From: Chitinophagales bacterium
Lineage (GTDB): Bacteria > Bacteroidota > Bacteroidia > Chitinophagales > Chitinophagaceae
Direction: 5' to 3'
Length of the DNA stretch: 8,679 nucleotides
NCBI GenBank assembly: GCA_025355935.1
Contig: JANXYS010000526.1
Span: forward strand, 1-8,679
Position numbers and translations under genes: made by a program
The notes under the pieces: model-generated
The model's database searches: none
What the model was told of the DNA's origin: nothing
The model's input: only the letters and a program-made list of their open reading frames with translations
Shown: positions 1 through 5,843 of the stretch, piece by piece
Numbering within the stretch: the first letter of the stretch is position 1
Layout: each line of letters starts with the position of its first letter

Positions 1-67
1 GACCACTTTGCTTCCACTCGGTAATCATCTCAAGAAATTGTGTACGTTGCTCTATTGTTGCCGGCAT
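1..67 (-). CDS. IS66-type accessory protein TnpA, N-terminal 22 codons only
   Basis: An ATG at 67 on the minus strand opens a frame that stays open to the window edge. It contains QRTQFLEMITEWKQSG, which resembles the start of the small TnpA accessory proteins of IS66 elements (EQR..FL.MIE.W..SG), where a short helical N-terminus precedes a DNA-binding region. Only 22 complete codons are visible, so this is recognition by motif and position. The GTAAGC terminus 69 bases upstream supports it. The rest of the gene and the downstream tnpB and tnpC genes would lie left of the window. It could instead be the start of an unrelated small protein. Confidence 0.5.
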   Translation of the reverse strand, partial: MPATIEQRTQFLEMITEWKQSG

Positions 68-136
68 AAAATTATCTTTATGCAAAGCTGAGATTATTTA
101 GTGGATGAAGGGTAAGGGTGGTAGTCGGATGCTTAC
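1..136 (-). mobile_element. End of an IS66-like insertion sequence (continues past the left edge)
   Basis: Read on the minus strand, the segment begins at 136 with GTAAGCATCCGACTACC, and 69 bases later an ATG opens a reading frame resembling the IS66 accessory protein TnpA. IS66-family elements are known for terminal repeats starting with GTAA, an 8-base target duplication and a small tnpA first gene near that end. All three would fit here, with ATTACAAT at 137-144 as the candidate duplication. The other end, TnpB and the DDE transposase are outside the window, so the family call rests on one terminus and 22 residues. The boundary at 136 is inferred from the GTAA rule and not from a matched inverted repeat. 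Confidence 0.55.
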
Positions 137-144
137 ATTACAAT
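137..144. repeat. Candidate 8-base target-site duplication of the IS66-like element
   Basis: ATTACAAT directly abuts the GTAAGC terminus. IS66 elements generate 8-base duplications. The second copy would lie at the far end of the element, outside the window, so this is a prediction only. Confidence 0.25.
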
Positions 145-354
145 CAAGTTCGTTCTACCCCAAGTAGTTGACACGTATTTGAACTTCATCCTTTGCTTCA
201 TACACTAAAACTACAGCTTATGCACCCAAACGTCTACAGTTTATTTGTAAGAAATATCAAATGGATGCTAGGTGTCCACATGCAAAAGCGGTAAACTTCG
301 TAGTGATGTATGGGCCCTCCAAAAAGCACTTTCCGTGGCAATGCAGTCCCTGGG
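145..354. other. Gene-free spacer between paaC and the IS66-like end
   Basis: I find no credible gene here on either strand. Minus-strand frames directly after the paaC stop run only 28 to 38 codons and show none of the cysteine-rich or DUF59-like motifs of PaaD. A 20-codon minus-strand stretch (217-155) looks somewhat protein-like (VYEAKDEVQIRVNYLG) but has a stop just upstream and no start. No hairpin with a T-tract is evident downstream of paaC, so the end of the paa transcript cannot be placed. The region may be the decayed tail of an older gene. Confidence 0.5.
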
Positions 355-1137
355 TTACCATTCAGCACCGGGGTAAGTTCGCTGCAAATATTGCAAATCT
401 GCTAAAATAAATCCCATATGCTCAGTGTGGATTCCCTGCTTTCCTCCTTTTTGCATGAATACGTTTTGCGGTACCTCAAGAGTTGCCTGAATTAAAATAG
501 GGGTGAGTTTTTCGCTCCATTCCTGCTGAATTACGTTGTAATCAGTAATGGACGTTTCATAGGTAGCAGCTATAAAAAACTCGCCTGTATAAGGCCAAAG
601 GGCCTGAAGCGCAATAAGCATTCTTTCGTGACTTTCGTCTGTTCCGTCGCCAAGACGAATTACCCATTCGCTACTCCATTTGATATGATAGGCCACTTCT
701 TTCAAGGCTTTTTCTGCAATTGCAGACAGTTGTACATCATGCCCGTTTAGAAGGCGGTTGTAGAGAGATTGGGAGTAAAGGCTGTATAAAAGTTGCCTGA
801 GCACCGTATGCGCCCAATCTTGTTTAGGCAATTCTGTGATTAAAAGGTTTTTAAACTCCCTCTCGGTTCTGAGGTAGGCAAGCGAATCTTCCGTAAGGTC
901 ATTGTGGGGAAGCTGACTTGCTCCGGCATTTTCATTTAACAACTTTGCTGCATACTGATAAAAGTTGCGGGACTGCCCTATGAGGTCTAATGAAATATTT
1001 GTGATCGCAATATCCTGCTCGAGGATCGGGCCGTGAGCACACCACTCCGCATTGCGCTGGCCGAGAATTAGATTTGTATCTGCGAGGAATAATACAAAAT
1101 CAATTAGCAGATTTTTCTTTTGAGAGTCGGTGAGCAT
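355..1137 (-). CDS. paaC: Phenylacetyl-CoA 1,2-epoxidase structural subunit PaaC
   Basis: The 260-residue protein is the ferritin-like partner of PaaA in the ring 1,2-phenylacetyl-CoA epoxidase. PaaA and PaaC form the core of this cytoplasmic multicomponent monooxygenase, and PaaC has a structural role and is not catalytic. Family hallmarks are the N-terminal helix with FLADTNLILGQRNAEW (about 17-32), LDLIGQSRNFYQYAA (50-64), the central HIKWSSEWVIRLGDGTDES (151-169) and the C-terminal TEHMGFILADLQYLQR followed by YPGAEW. Length is close to the E. coli protein (248), so it is complete at both ends. The start lies 44 bases after the paaB stop, without a clear ribosome binding site, as is usual in Bacteroidota. 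It is the last recognisable paa gene on this side; paaD does not follow it before the IS66-like end. Confidence 0.95.
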   Translation of the reverse strand: MLTDSQKKNLLIDFVLFLADTNLILGQRNAEWCAHGPILEQDIAITNISLDLIGQSRNFYQYAAKLLNENAGASQLPHNDLTEDSLAYLRTEREFKNLLITELPKQDWAHTVLRQLLYSLYSQSLYNRLLNGHDVQLSAIAEKALKEVAYHIKWSSEWVIRLGDGTDESHERMLIALQALWPYTGEFFIAATYETSITDYNVIQQEWSEKLTPILIQATLEVPQNVFMQKGGKQGIHTEHMGFILADLQYLQRTYPGAEW

Positions 1138-1181
1138 TGAATCGTTTTATTAAAATGGCCAGGTCTATTAACGCTGTTCGT

Positions 1182-1556
1182 TTACATGTGTTTTATCTCA
1201 TCCGGCAGATCATAGAATGTTGGATGCCGATAAATTTTATCCTCAGCGGGCTCAAACAAACTTTCGCTTTCACCCGGGTTCGTAGCATGAATATGTTTGC
1301 TCTCTACCACCCAGATGCTCACTCCTTCTTGTCTGCGGGTATATACGTCTCGCGCGTTTTCGATTGCCATTTGAGCATCCGCGGCCTTCAGGCTTCCGGC
1401 GTGCTTATGATCAAGACCTTGTTTACTGCGAATGAAAACCTCCCATAATGGCCAGGCATCCTCATCATGCATAGCTTTTTTCTCCTTCGCTATTTCTCCC
1501 CCTGGTTCCTGCTCACCAAAATCACCATATAACTGTTTGCCGATAAATGTCTTCAT
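1182..1556 (-). CDS. paaB: Phenylacetyl-CoA 1,2-epoxidase subunit PaaB, N-terminally extended
   Basis: PaaB is the small subunit that bridges the PaaA-PaaC core of phenylacetyl-CoA epoxidase and is needed for activity. The conserved core starts at about residue 35 with WPLWEVFIRSKQGL, continues through ADAQMAIENARDVYTRR and SIWVVES, and ends with KIYRHPTFYDLPDEIKHM, matching the C-terminus of the family closely. The whole protein is 124 residues against about 95 in E. coli. The excess is an N-terminal tail of roughly 30 polar, charged residues. An internal ATG at 1472 (Met29) would give a normal-length protein. I keep the longer start because it lies only 20 bases after the osmC-like stop, whereas the internal start would leave a 104-base gap. 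It belongs to the paaA-osmC-paaB-paaC unit. Confidence 0.93.
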   Translation of the reverse strand: MKTFIGKQLYGDFGEQEPGGEIAKEKKAMHDEDAWPLWEVFIRSKQGLDHKHAGSLKAADAQMAIENARDVYTRRQEGVSIWVVESKHIHATNPGESESLFEPAEDKIYRHPTFYDLPDEIKHM

Positions 1557-1576
1557 TGAAATAATTTAAAAAGTAA

Positions 1577-2050
1577 TCACAGGGTTGCTACGATGCACGT
1601 TGGGTGATGTTTTATTTTAAAATTCAGGGAATTGGCTATAAAACAAAGCTCATTTGCCTTAGCGTGCAAGCTATTGGCTCTGCCGGTCATTGAAATGTTT
1701 GATAGCGTTACTTCAGGAAAAAGGTCAATCGAACTAAATTTTCCACCTCCACCAGCTGTTTCCAGCATTATGCCTTTTGGCTGGTCGCGATAACCGGTTA
1801 CAATAACCCCAGCCTTTGAACACAAATGCAAATACCATAACATATGGCATGAAGAAACAGACGCGAGAAGTAATTCTTCCGGATTATATCTTGCAGGATC
1901 TCCAAGAAATTCAGGATCGGAACTTCCCTTGATTAGCTCTTTGCCTTCAACTATTATTTCATAATCCCGTTTATACCCATGGTAATTAATCGTGCCGGCA
2001 CTGCTATTGCCCAACCATTTAATACCAAGTTGATATTGATGTTCTTTCAT
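1577..2050 (-). CDS. OsmC/Ohr-family thiol protein inside the paa operon
   Basis: The 157-residue protein belongs to the OsmC superfamily, whose members use two cysteines to reduce organic hydroperoxides. The fold signature YNPEELLLASVSSCHMLWYL (55-74) carries the first cysteine, Cys68, and ELCFIANSLNF (134-144) carries the second, Cys136; Cys77 and Cys152 are extra. An upstream in-frame ATG (2119) would give 180 residues, but its extra 23 residues overlap paaA and look like out-of-frame translation. I choose the ATG at 2050, which shares its A with the paaA stop (TAATG), a classic coupling arrangement. The paaB start follows after 20 bases. The position suggests a role tied to the epoxidase, such as removing peroxides from uncoupled oxygen activation. 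That role is inference; a different thiol function is possible. Confidence 0.88.
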   Translation of the reverse strand: MKEHQYQLGIKWLGNSSAGTINYHGYKRDYEIIVEGKELIKGSSDPEFLGDPARYNPEELLLASVSSCHMLWYLHLCSKAGVIVTGYRDQPKGIMLETAGGGGKFSSIDLFPEVTLSNISMTGRANSLHAKANELCFIANSLNFKIKHHPTCIVATL

Positions 2051-3006
2051 TAAGCGACTTTTACAGAAATTCTTGCCTGTTGCTTTTTGGCATAAGCCAG
2101 TGCCGCCTCCCTTACCCATTTACCCTCCTCATGTGCTTTGTTACGCGCCTCCAGCCTTTGTTTATTACAAGGTCCGTTACCTTTAACAACTGCCCAAAAT
2201 TCATCCCAATGAATTTCACCAAAGTCATACTGACTGGTGACCTCATTGAATTTTAGGTCAGGATCAGGAAGTGTCATTCCTAATAATTTTACCTGCTCAA
2301 CAGCCATATTTACAAATTGCTGGCGAAGTTCATCGTTGGTTTTACGCTTGATCTTCCACTTCATACTTTGATCGCTGTTCGTACTTTCCGCGTCTTTAGG
2401 TCCAAACATCATCAAGCTTGGCCACCACCAGCGATTGATTGCATCCTGGCACATGGCTTTTTGTTCCGGGGTTCCTTTACTTAAAACCAGTAAACTTTCA
2501 AATCCCTGGCGCTGGTGGAAACTTTCTTCTTTACAAATCCGAACCATAGCTCTTGCATATGGTCCGTATGAGGTACGGCACAACATTACCTGGTTTAATA
2601 TTGCAGCACCATCCACAAGCCACCCTACCGCACCCATGTCAGCCCAGGTTAAAGTTGGATAATTAAAAATGGAGCTATATTTCGCCTTTCCGGAAAGCAA
2701 ATCCTCTATCATCTGTTCTCGGCTGGTACCAAGTGTTTCAGCTGCAGAATAGAGGTAGAGACCATGACCCGCTTCATCCTGAACTTTAGCAATCAGGATG
2801 ACTTTTCTTTTAAGAGAAGGAGCACGACTAATCCAGTTCCCCTCCGGCAACATCCCAACTATTTCACTATGAGCATGCTGGCTTATCTGTCGGACATTCG
2901 TTTTTCGGTACGCATCAGGCATCCAGTCTTTTGATTCGATTTTGATTTCTCTTTCGATCTTTTCTTCAAATATTTTTTCAAGATCATGAATTTGCATAAA
3001 TGACAT
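2050..3006 (-). CDS. paaA: Phenylacetyl-CoA 1,2-epoxidase catalytic subunit PaaA
   Basis: PaaA is the di-iron catalytic subunit that epoxidises the aromatic ring of phenylacetyl-CoA using O2, the committing step of aerobic phenylacetate degradation. The 318-residue protein is close to the E. coli length (309) and highly similar along its whole span. Iron-ligand motifs are Glu48 in HSEIVGM, Glu78-x-x-His81 in KVQDEAGHGLYLYSA and Glu161-x-x-His164 in KEESFHQRQGFE; the conserved WLVDGAA with Asp132 lies between them. Other signatures are RKTNVRQISQHAHSE near the N-terminus and KWVREAALA near the end. The ATG at 3006 is given as start. Met4 (2997) is an alternative if transcription begins a few bases after the TATCTTTA element. 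It probably heads its own transcript, since an operator-like palindrome lies in the 83-base gap after paaE. Confidence 0.96.
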   Translation of the reverse strand: MSFMQIHDLEKIFEEKIEREIKIESKDWMPDAYRKTNVRQISQHAHSEIVGMLPEGNWISRAPSLKRKVILIAKVQDEAGHGLYLYSAAETLGTSREQMIEDLLSGKAKYSSIFNYPTLTWADMGAVGWLVDGAAILNQVMLCRTSYGPYARAMVRICKEESFHQRQGFESLLVLSKGTPEQKAMCQDAINRWWWPSLMMFGPKDAESTNSDQSMKWKIKRKTNDELRQQFVNMAVEQVKLLGMTLPDPDLKFNEVTSQYDFGEIHWDEFWAVVKGNGPCNKQRLEARNKAHEEGKWVREAALAYAKKQQARISVKVA

Positions 3007-3014
3007 TTTAAAAG

Positions 3015-3022
3015 TAAAGATA
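3015..3022 (-). promoter_or_regulatory. Putative -7 element of a paaA promoter
   Basis: On the minus strand this reads TATCTTTA, a seven-of-eight match to the Bacteroidota -7 consensus TAnnTTTG. It sits 8 bases before the paaA ATG and just downstream of the palindrome at 3031-3044, which would place the palindrome between the -7 and -33 regions. No clear -33 TTG is seen. Transcription would start very near 3009, giving a very short leader and leaving the second ATG (2997) as a possible start. Confidence 0.35.
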
Positions 3023-3030
3023 CAATTACA

Positions 3031-3044
3031 CTAACAGTTGTTAG
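3031..3044. promoter_or_regulatory. Putative TetR-type operator upstream of paaA
   Basis: CTAACA GT TGTTAG is a perfect 6-base inverted repeat around a 2-base centre, in the gap between paaE and paaA. It shares the frame CTAAYNNNNRTTAG with the palindrome in front of the tetR gene (4778-4791). It also resembles, from memory, the operator form CNAACGNNCGTTNG reported for the TetR-family PaaR of Thermus, differing at the two symmetric inner positions. Binding by the local TetR protein would repress paaA-osmC-paaB-paaC. The effector is most likely phenylacetyl-CoA, by analogy with PaaR; that is inference. Confidence 0.6.
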
Positions 3045-3089
3045 CTAATTTATATGAAAACATTGTAAGAACCTTCTCTATTGCTAAGC

Positions 3090-4166
3090 TTACTTTACAT
3101 CGAAATCGATTACTATTTTCGATGTTACAGGGTGGCTTTGACAGGTAAGAATATAGCCTGCTTTTACTTCTTCAGGCTCTAACGCATAATTTACATCCAT
3201 CCTGACTTCCCCTTCAACTAGTTTTGCCCTGCACGTGCAGCATACCCCGCCTTTACATGCAAAGGGGATATCCGCACCTTGGTTTAACGCGGCATCCAGG
3301 ACACTCATACCGTTGAACGCCAGTGCAAAATCGAAGCTGCGGCCATCAACCTTGATTGAGATATTACTTTGGGGCCCCTCATCTAGCGAGGTTGTTATAT
3401 CGTGCATATTGCGCGGCGTTTGCCCGGGGGTAGTAAACAATTCAAAATGGATAGAATCTTTAACTAAGCCTTCTTTTAGCAAAAAACTTTCAGCAGTGAT
3501 GACGAGCTCCTCGGGTCCACATAGAAATATATCATCAAATTGAGTGAACGTCAATAATTTCCGGAGTGCCTCCAGTTTGTTTTCATCTATCCGGCCGTAA
3601 TTAATGGTAGACTCTGTTTTTTCACGACTTAGGATATTGATAAAATTGAACCGATCTATGAAACTGTTTTTCAAACCCTCGAGCTCATCGAAAAAAATTA
3701 TGGAGGCTCGGTTCCTGTTAGCGTAAATCAACGTAAACCGACTCAAAGGATCGCGGAATAACGTATGCTTTATAATTGAAAGTACAGGTGTAATTCCGCT
3801 GCCCGCTGCTATTGCCAGGAAGTTTCCCGCTGGCTTCTTGCTGACCCGCGCATTAAATTTCCCGGTGGGTGGCATAACTTCCAGGAAATCACCGGGCTTT
3901 AATATATCATTTGCGAACGATGAAAATACACCACCTTCCACCTTTTTAATTGCAATCTTTAACTCCTTCTCGTGAGGAGCTGAGCAAATAGAATAGGAAC
4001 GCCTGAGTTCTTCGTTACCTAATTTCTTCTTAAGCGTTACGTTTTGCCCCTCCCTGAAATTAAAGTCTTCCTGGATGTCCGGGGGAACTTCGAAACTTAC
4101 CGATACGCAGTCGTCCGTTTCTTTTCGGATCTTTTTTATTTTAAGTGTGTGAAAATGCACCGCCAT
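3090..4166 (-). CDS. paaE: Phenylacetyl-CoA 1,2-epoxidase reductase subunit PaaE
   Basis: PaaE is the reductase that moves electrons from NAD(P)H via FAD and a 2Fe-2S cluster to the PaaA di-iron centre. Domains run in the usual order over 358 residues (E. coli 356). A ferredoxin-reductase-type FAD domain (about 1-105) has the RxYS motif at Arg56-Ser59. A nucleotide-binding domain (about 110-235) has AAGSGITP (120-127) and LCGPEE (215-220). A C-terminal plant-type ferredoxin domain (about 268-358) has cluster ligands Cys304, Cys309, Cys312 and Cys342 (CKGGVCCTC then LTCQS). It starts 2 bases after the tetR stop, so the two genes are almost certainly cotranscribed. It comes before paaA here, whereas in E. 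coli it is the last subunit gene of the set. An 83-base gap with an operator-like site separates it from paaA. Confidence 0.95.
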   Translation of the reverse strand: MAVHFHTLKIKKIRKETDDCVSVSFEVPPDIQEDFNFREGQNVTLKKKLGNEELRRSYSICSAPHEKELKIAIKKVEGGVFSSFANDILKPGDFLEVMPPTGKFNARVSKKPAGNFLAIAAGSGITPVLSIIKHTLFRDPLSRFTLIYANRNRASIIFFDELEGLKNSFIDRFNFINILSREKTESTINYGRIDENKLEALRKLLTFTQFDDIFLCGPEELVITAESFLLKEGLVKDSIHFELFTTPGQTPRNMHDITTSLDEGPQSNISIKVDGRSFDFALAFNGMSVLDAALNQGADIPFACKGGVCCTCRAKLVEGEVRMDVNYALEPEEVKAGYILTCQSHPVTSKIVIDFDVK

Positions 4167-4168
4167 AG

Positions 4169-4759
4169 TTAAACTGTAATTCCTTTTATGAGATGTTGAA
4201 CGATATTATTTTCTAATGCTTTAGTATTCACCTGGCCCTTGTGCTTCTGCCAGAATTCAAGGCCGCGAACAGCAGAAAGAATAGTAAGGACAGTCACCTG
4301 GGGATGTATCTTCCGAAATTCTCCGGAATTAATTCCATCTTTTACGTACTGTACCATCTGGGTTTCATAAGCTTTACGCTGACTGAGAAAGTCATTGAGA
4401 AATGGCTCTGGCAACTGTTTCCATTCGTGGTTTGCAACAAACACTTCGTCGAAAGACTTTAACATGATCTGGATATGAAAACGGATGAGCTTTTCAATTT
4501 TTTTGGTTGCCGTAAATTCGGATGTTTCAAGGCTTTCAATATGAATGGTAAACTGGCGGGCGATATTTAAACAAATATCCTGGAGAAGTTCACTTTTTGA
4601 ACCAATGTGATTGTAGAGGCTCGGAGCTTCAATACCGAGAACTTCAGCAAGCTCGCGCATCGAGGTTGCGCGAAACCCTTTCTTTCGAAATAATCCCGCC
4701 GCGCATTTTAGAATAACATCATTCCTGCTTAAGTTTCGCGACACCTTAATTTTAGCCAT
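4169..4759 (-). CDS. TetR/AcrR-family regulator, probable repressor of the paa locus
   Basis: The 196-residue protein has an N-terminal TetR DNA-binding domain: ILKCAAGLFRKKGFRATSM (16-34) leads into the helix-turn-helix MRELAEVLGIEAPSLYNHIG (34-53), followed by SKSELL. The rest is an all-helical ligand and dimerisation domain with HEWKQLPEPFL (111-121) and TILSAVRGLEFW (159-170), as in TetR proteins that control acyl-CoA or aromatic catabolism. It is the first gene of the unit, 2 bases ahead of paaE, and its own promoter region carries the palindrome at 4774-4795. A near copy lies upstream of paaA. This points to an autoregulated repressor of phenylacetate degradation, functionally like PaaR or PaaX. 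Effector and targets are inferred from context. I do not assign the name paaR because orthology cannot be tested here. Confidence 0.9.
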   Translation of the reverse strand: MAKIKVSRNLSRNDVILKCAAGLFRKKGFRATSMRELAEVLGIEAPSLYNHIGSKSELLQDICLNIARQFTIHIESLETSEFTATKKIEKLIRFHIQIMLKSFDEVFVANHEWKQLPEPFLNDFLSQRKAYETQMVQYVKDGINSGEFRKIHPQVTVLTILSAVRGLEFWQKHKGQVNTKALENNIVQHLIKGITV

Positions 4760-4772
4760 AAAACTGTTTGAG

Positions 4773-4780
4773 CAAAACTA
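4773..4780 (-). promoter_or_regulatory. Putative -7 element of the tetR-paaE promoter
   Basis: The minus strand reads TAGTTTTG, a perfect match to the Bacteroidota -7 consensus TAnnTTTG, 13 bases before the tetR ATG. It overlaps one arm of the palindrome at 4774-4795, so a bound repressor would block it directly. A leader of about 8 bases is predicted. No good -33 TTG is apparent at normal spacing. Confidence 0.5.
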
Positions 4781-4795
4781 ATGGATATTAGTTTT
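4774..4795. promoter_or_regulatory. Putative TetR autoregulatory operator
   Basis: AAAACTAAT GGAT ATTAGTTTT is a perfect 9-base inverted repeat around a 4-base centre, starting 15 bases upstream of the tetR ATG. Its inner 14 bases (4778-4791, CTAATGGATATTAG) match the frame CTAAYNNNNRTTAG shared with the site before paaA. Overlap with the -7 element of the same gene fits negative autoregulation. It could in principle also influence the divergent cupin-like gene, whose start is about 150 bases away. Confidence 0.6.
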
Positions 4796-4921
4796 ATTAT
4801 AGTTTGTCGTTTTAATATTTTCCAATAGCAGCGTCTTGTTGATCAAATTGAGCCAAGGTTTAAGCTTCTTTAACGGTTCGTAATGTTATTTCACATTCCT
4901 GTTTTGCTCAAGTTTTATTAT

Positions 4922-4929
4922 TAATTTTG
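4922..4929 (+). promoter_or_regulatory. Putative -7 element of the cupin-like gene
   Basis: TAATTTTG fully matches TAnnTTTG. It ends 1 base before an ATG at 4931, so transcription would begin around 4934-4936, inside the longest open frame. This favours the second ATG at 4946 as the real start, with a leader of about 10 bases. A TTG at 4904-4906 is a possible -33 element, but the 15-base gap is shorter than usual. Confidence 0.4.
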
Positions 4930-4945
4930 TATGAAAAGCATACTG

Positions 4946-5818
4946 ATGCATTTGAAGCCTGTTGACAAAGTTGAAAATATTTCCCCTGAAAACTTTAAAA
5001 CAAATTACTACGATACCAAAACGCCCATTATCATAACCGGGCTTTCAAAAAAGTGGCCGGCATATACAAAATGGAATTGGGACTATTTTATTGACACCGT
5101 TGGACTACAGGAAGTAGCGGTTTACAACAATATTAAAAGTGACTCTTATACGCCTATTAATACTGCGGACGCCTACATGAAATTCGGCGATTATCTTAAA
5201 AAAGTAAAAGCGGGCCCACTGGATCTTCGCATTTTCCTTTTCAACATTTTTCAGCATGCCCCGGAAGTGACCGGCGATTTCTCCTGGCCCGATGAATTAA
5301 TGACTGGATTCGTGAAAAAATACCCCATGTTGTTCGTTGGGGGGCAAGGATCTGTAACTCATATGCATTTCGATATTGACATGAGCCATATTTTACATAC
5401 CCAGTTTCTTGGGCGAAAGAGAGTTTTATTGTTCCCGCATGAAGAACAGTATAAGCTCTACCGTAAGCCCTGGGAAGTACTCAGTCTGGCGAATTATGCG
5501 AATTATAGCGAATCGTTTGACTACACTAGTTTTCCAGCTGTTAAACTAGCCCGGGGATACGAGGTTATACTTGAACATGGCGATACGCTATTCATGCCCG
5601 CCGGCTACTGGCATCATATGGAATATATCGATGCAGGATTTGCGATGAGTTTAAGAGCGATGCAAAGTGATCTCGGTGGAAAAATGACCGGCCTTTGGAA
5701 GCTTTTTGGAATGAGGGGTATTGATACCCTGATGAAAAAAACGGCCCCGCAGTGGTGGTACGACCGAAAAAAGAAACAATTATTGAAGCACGCGAACGAA
5801 GAAATGAAAAAAATTTAA
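4946..5818 (+). CDS. JmjC/cupin-like protein, putative Fe(II)/2-oxoglutarate dioxygenase
   Basis: The protein has 290 residues from the ATG at 4946; the frame is open from an ATG at 4931, five codons earlier. It belongs to the cupin_8/JmjC-like group related to FIH, whose characterised members hydroxylate protein side chains using Fe(II), O2 and 2-oxoglutarate. The N-terminal PIIITGLSKKWPA (27-39) is typical. The metal triad fits His141-x-Asp143 in THMHFDID, and His223 in GDTLFMPAGYWHHM. Lys158 in GRKRVLLFP matches the position of the 2-oxoglutarate-binding lysine of FIH. The C-terminal 50 residues are basic and helical. The MHLKPVDKVENIS start and the -7 element at 4922 favour 4946. The substrate is unknown; it could modify a protein or a small molecule. 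It is divergent from tetR with no sign that it belongs to phenylacetate metabolism. Confidence 0.85.
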   Translation: MHLKPVDKVENISPENFKTNYYDTKTPIIITGLSKKWPAYTKWNWDYFIDTVGLQEVAVYNNIKSDSYTPINTADAYMKFGDYLKKVKAGPLDLRIFLFNIFQHAPEVTGDFSWPDELMTGFVKKYPMLFVGGQGSVTHMHFDIDMSHILHTQFLGRKRVLLFPHEEQYKLYRKPWEVLSLANYANYSESFDYTSFPAVKLARGYEVILEHGDTLFMPAGYWHHMEYIDAGFAMSLRAMQSDLGGKMTGLWKLFGMRGIDTLMKKTAPQWWYDRKKKQLLKHANEEMKKI

Positions 5819-5843
5819 AAGAAAAAATCAGAAATTATTATGA

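Larger units (their letters stand above)
4768..4911. repeat. 11-base inverted repeat in both divergent promoter regions
   Basis: TTGAGCAAAAC (4768-4778) and GTTTTGCTCAA (4901-4911) are exact reverse complements. Read in the direction of each gene, both give GTTTTGCTCAA followed within a few bases by GTTTTAT, just upstream of tetR on the minus strand and of the cupin-like gene on the plus strand. At tetR the copy overlaps the -7 element; at the cupin-like gene it lies 11 bases upstream of the -7 element. The two copies therefore do not occupy the same promoter position. Confidence 0.45.

Noticed and set aside
155..217. Protein-like 20-codon minus-strand stretch ending at a TAG at 155
   Set aside because: It has no start codon, a stop directly upstream, and no recognised family; it may be a gene relic but is too short to call.
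145..354. Possible paaD or paaD remnant after paaC
   Set aside because: All three minus-strand frames after the paaC stop hit stops within about 40 codons and lack the DPEIPV-like start or the cysteine cluster of PaaD.
1137..1448. Plus-strand 103-codon open frame opposite paaB
   Set aside because: It is an antisense shadow of paaB, with paaB conserved over the same bases and no recognisable protein features.
2051..2119. Longer start for the OsmC-like gene at 2119
   Set aside because: The extra 23 residues lie entirely inside paaA in another frame and do not look like OsmC sequence; the ATG at 2050 couples exactly to the paaA stop.
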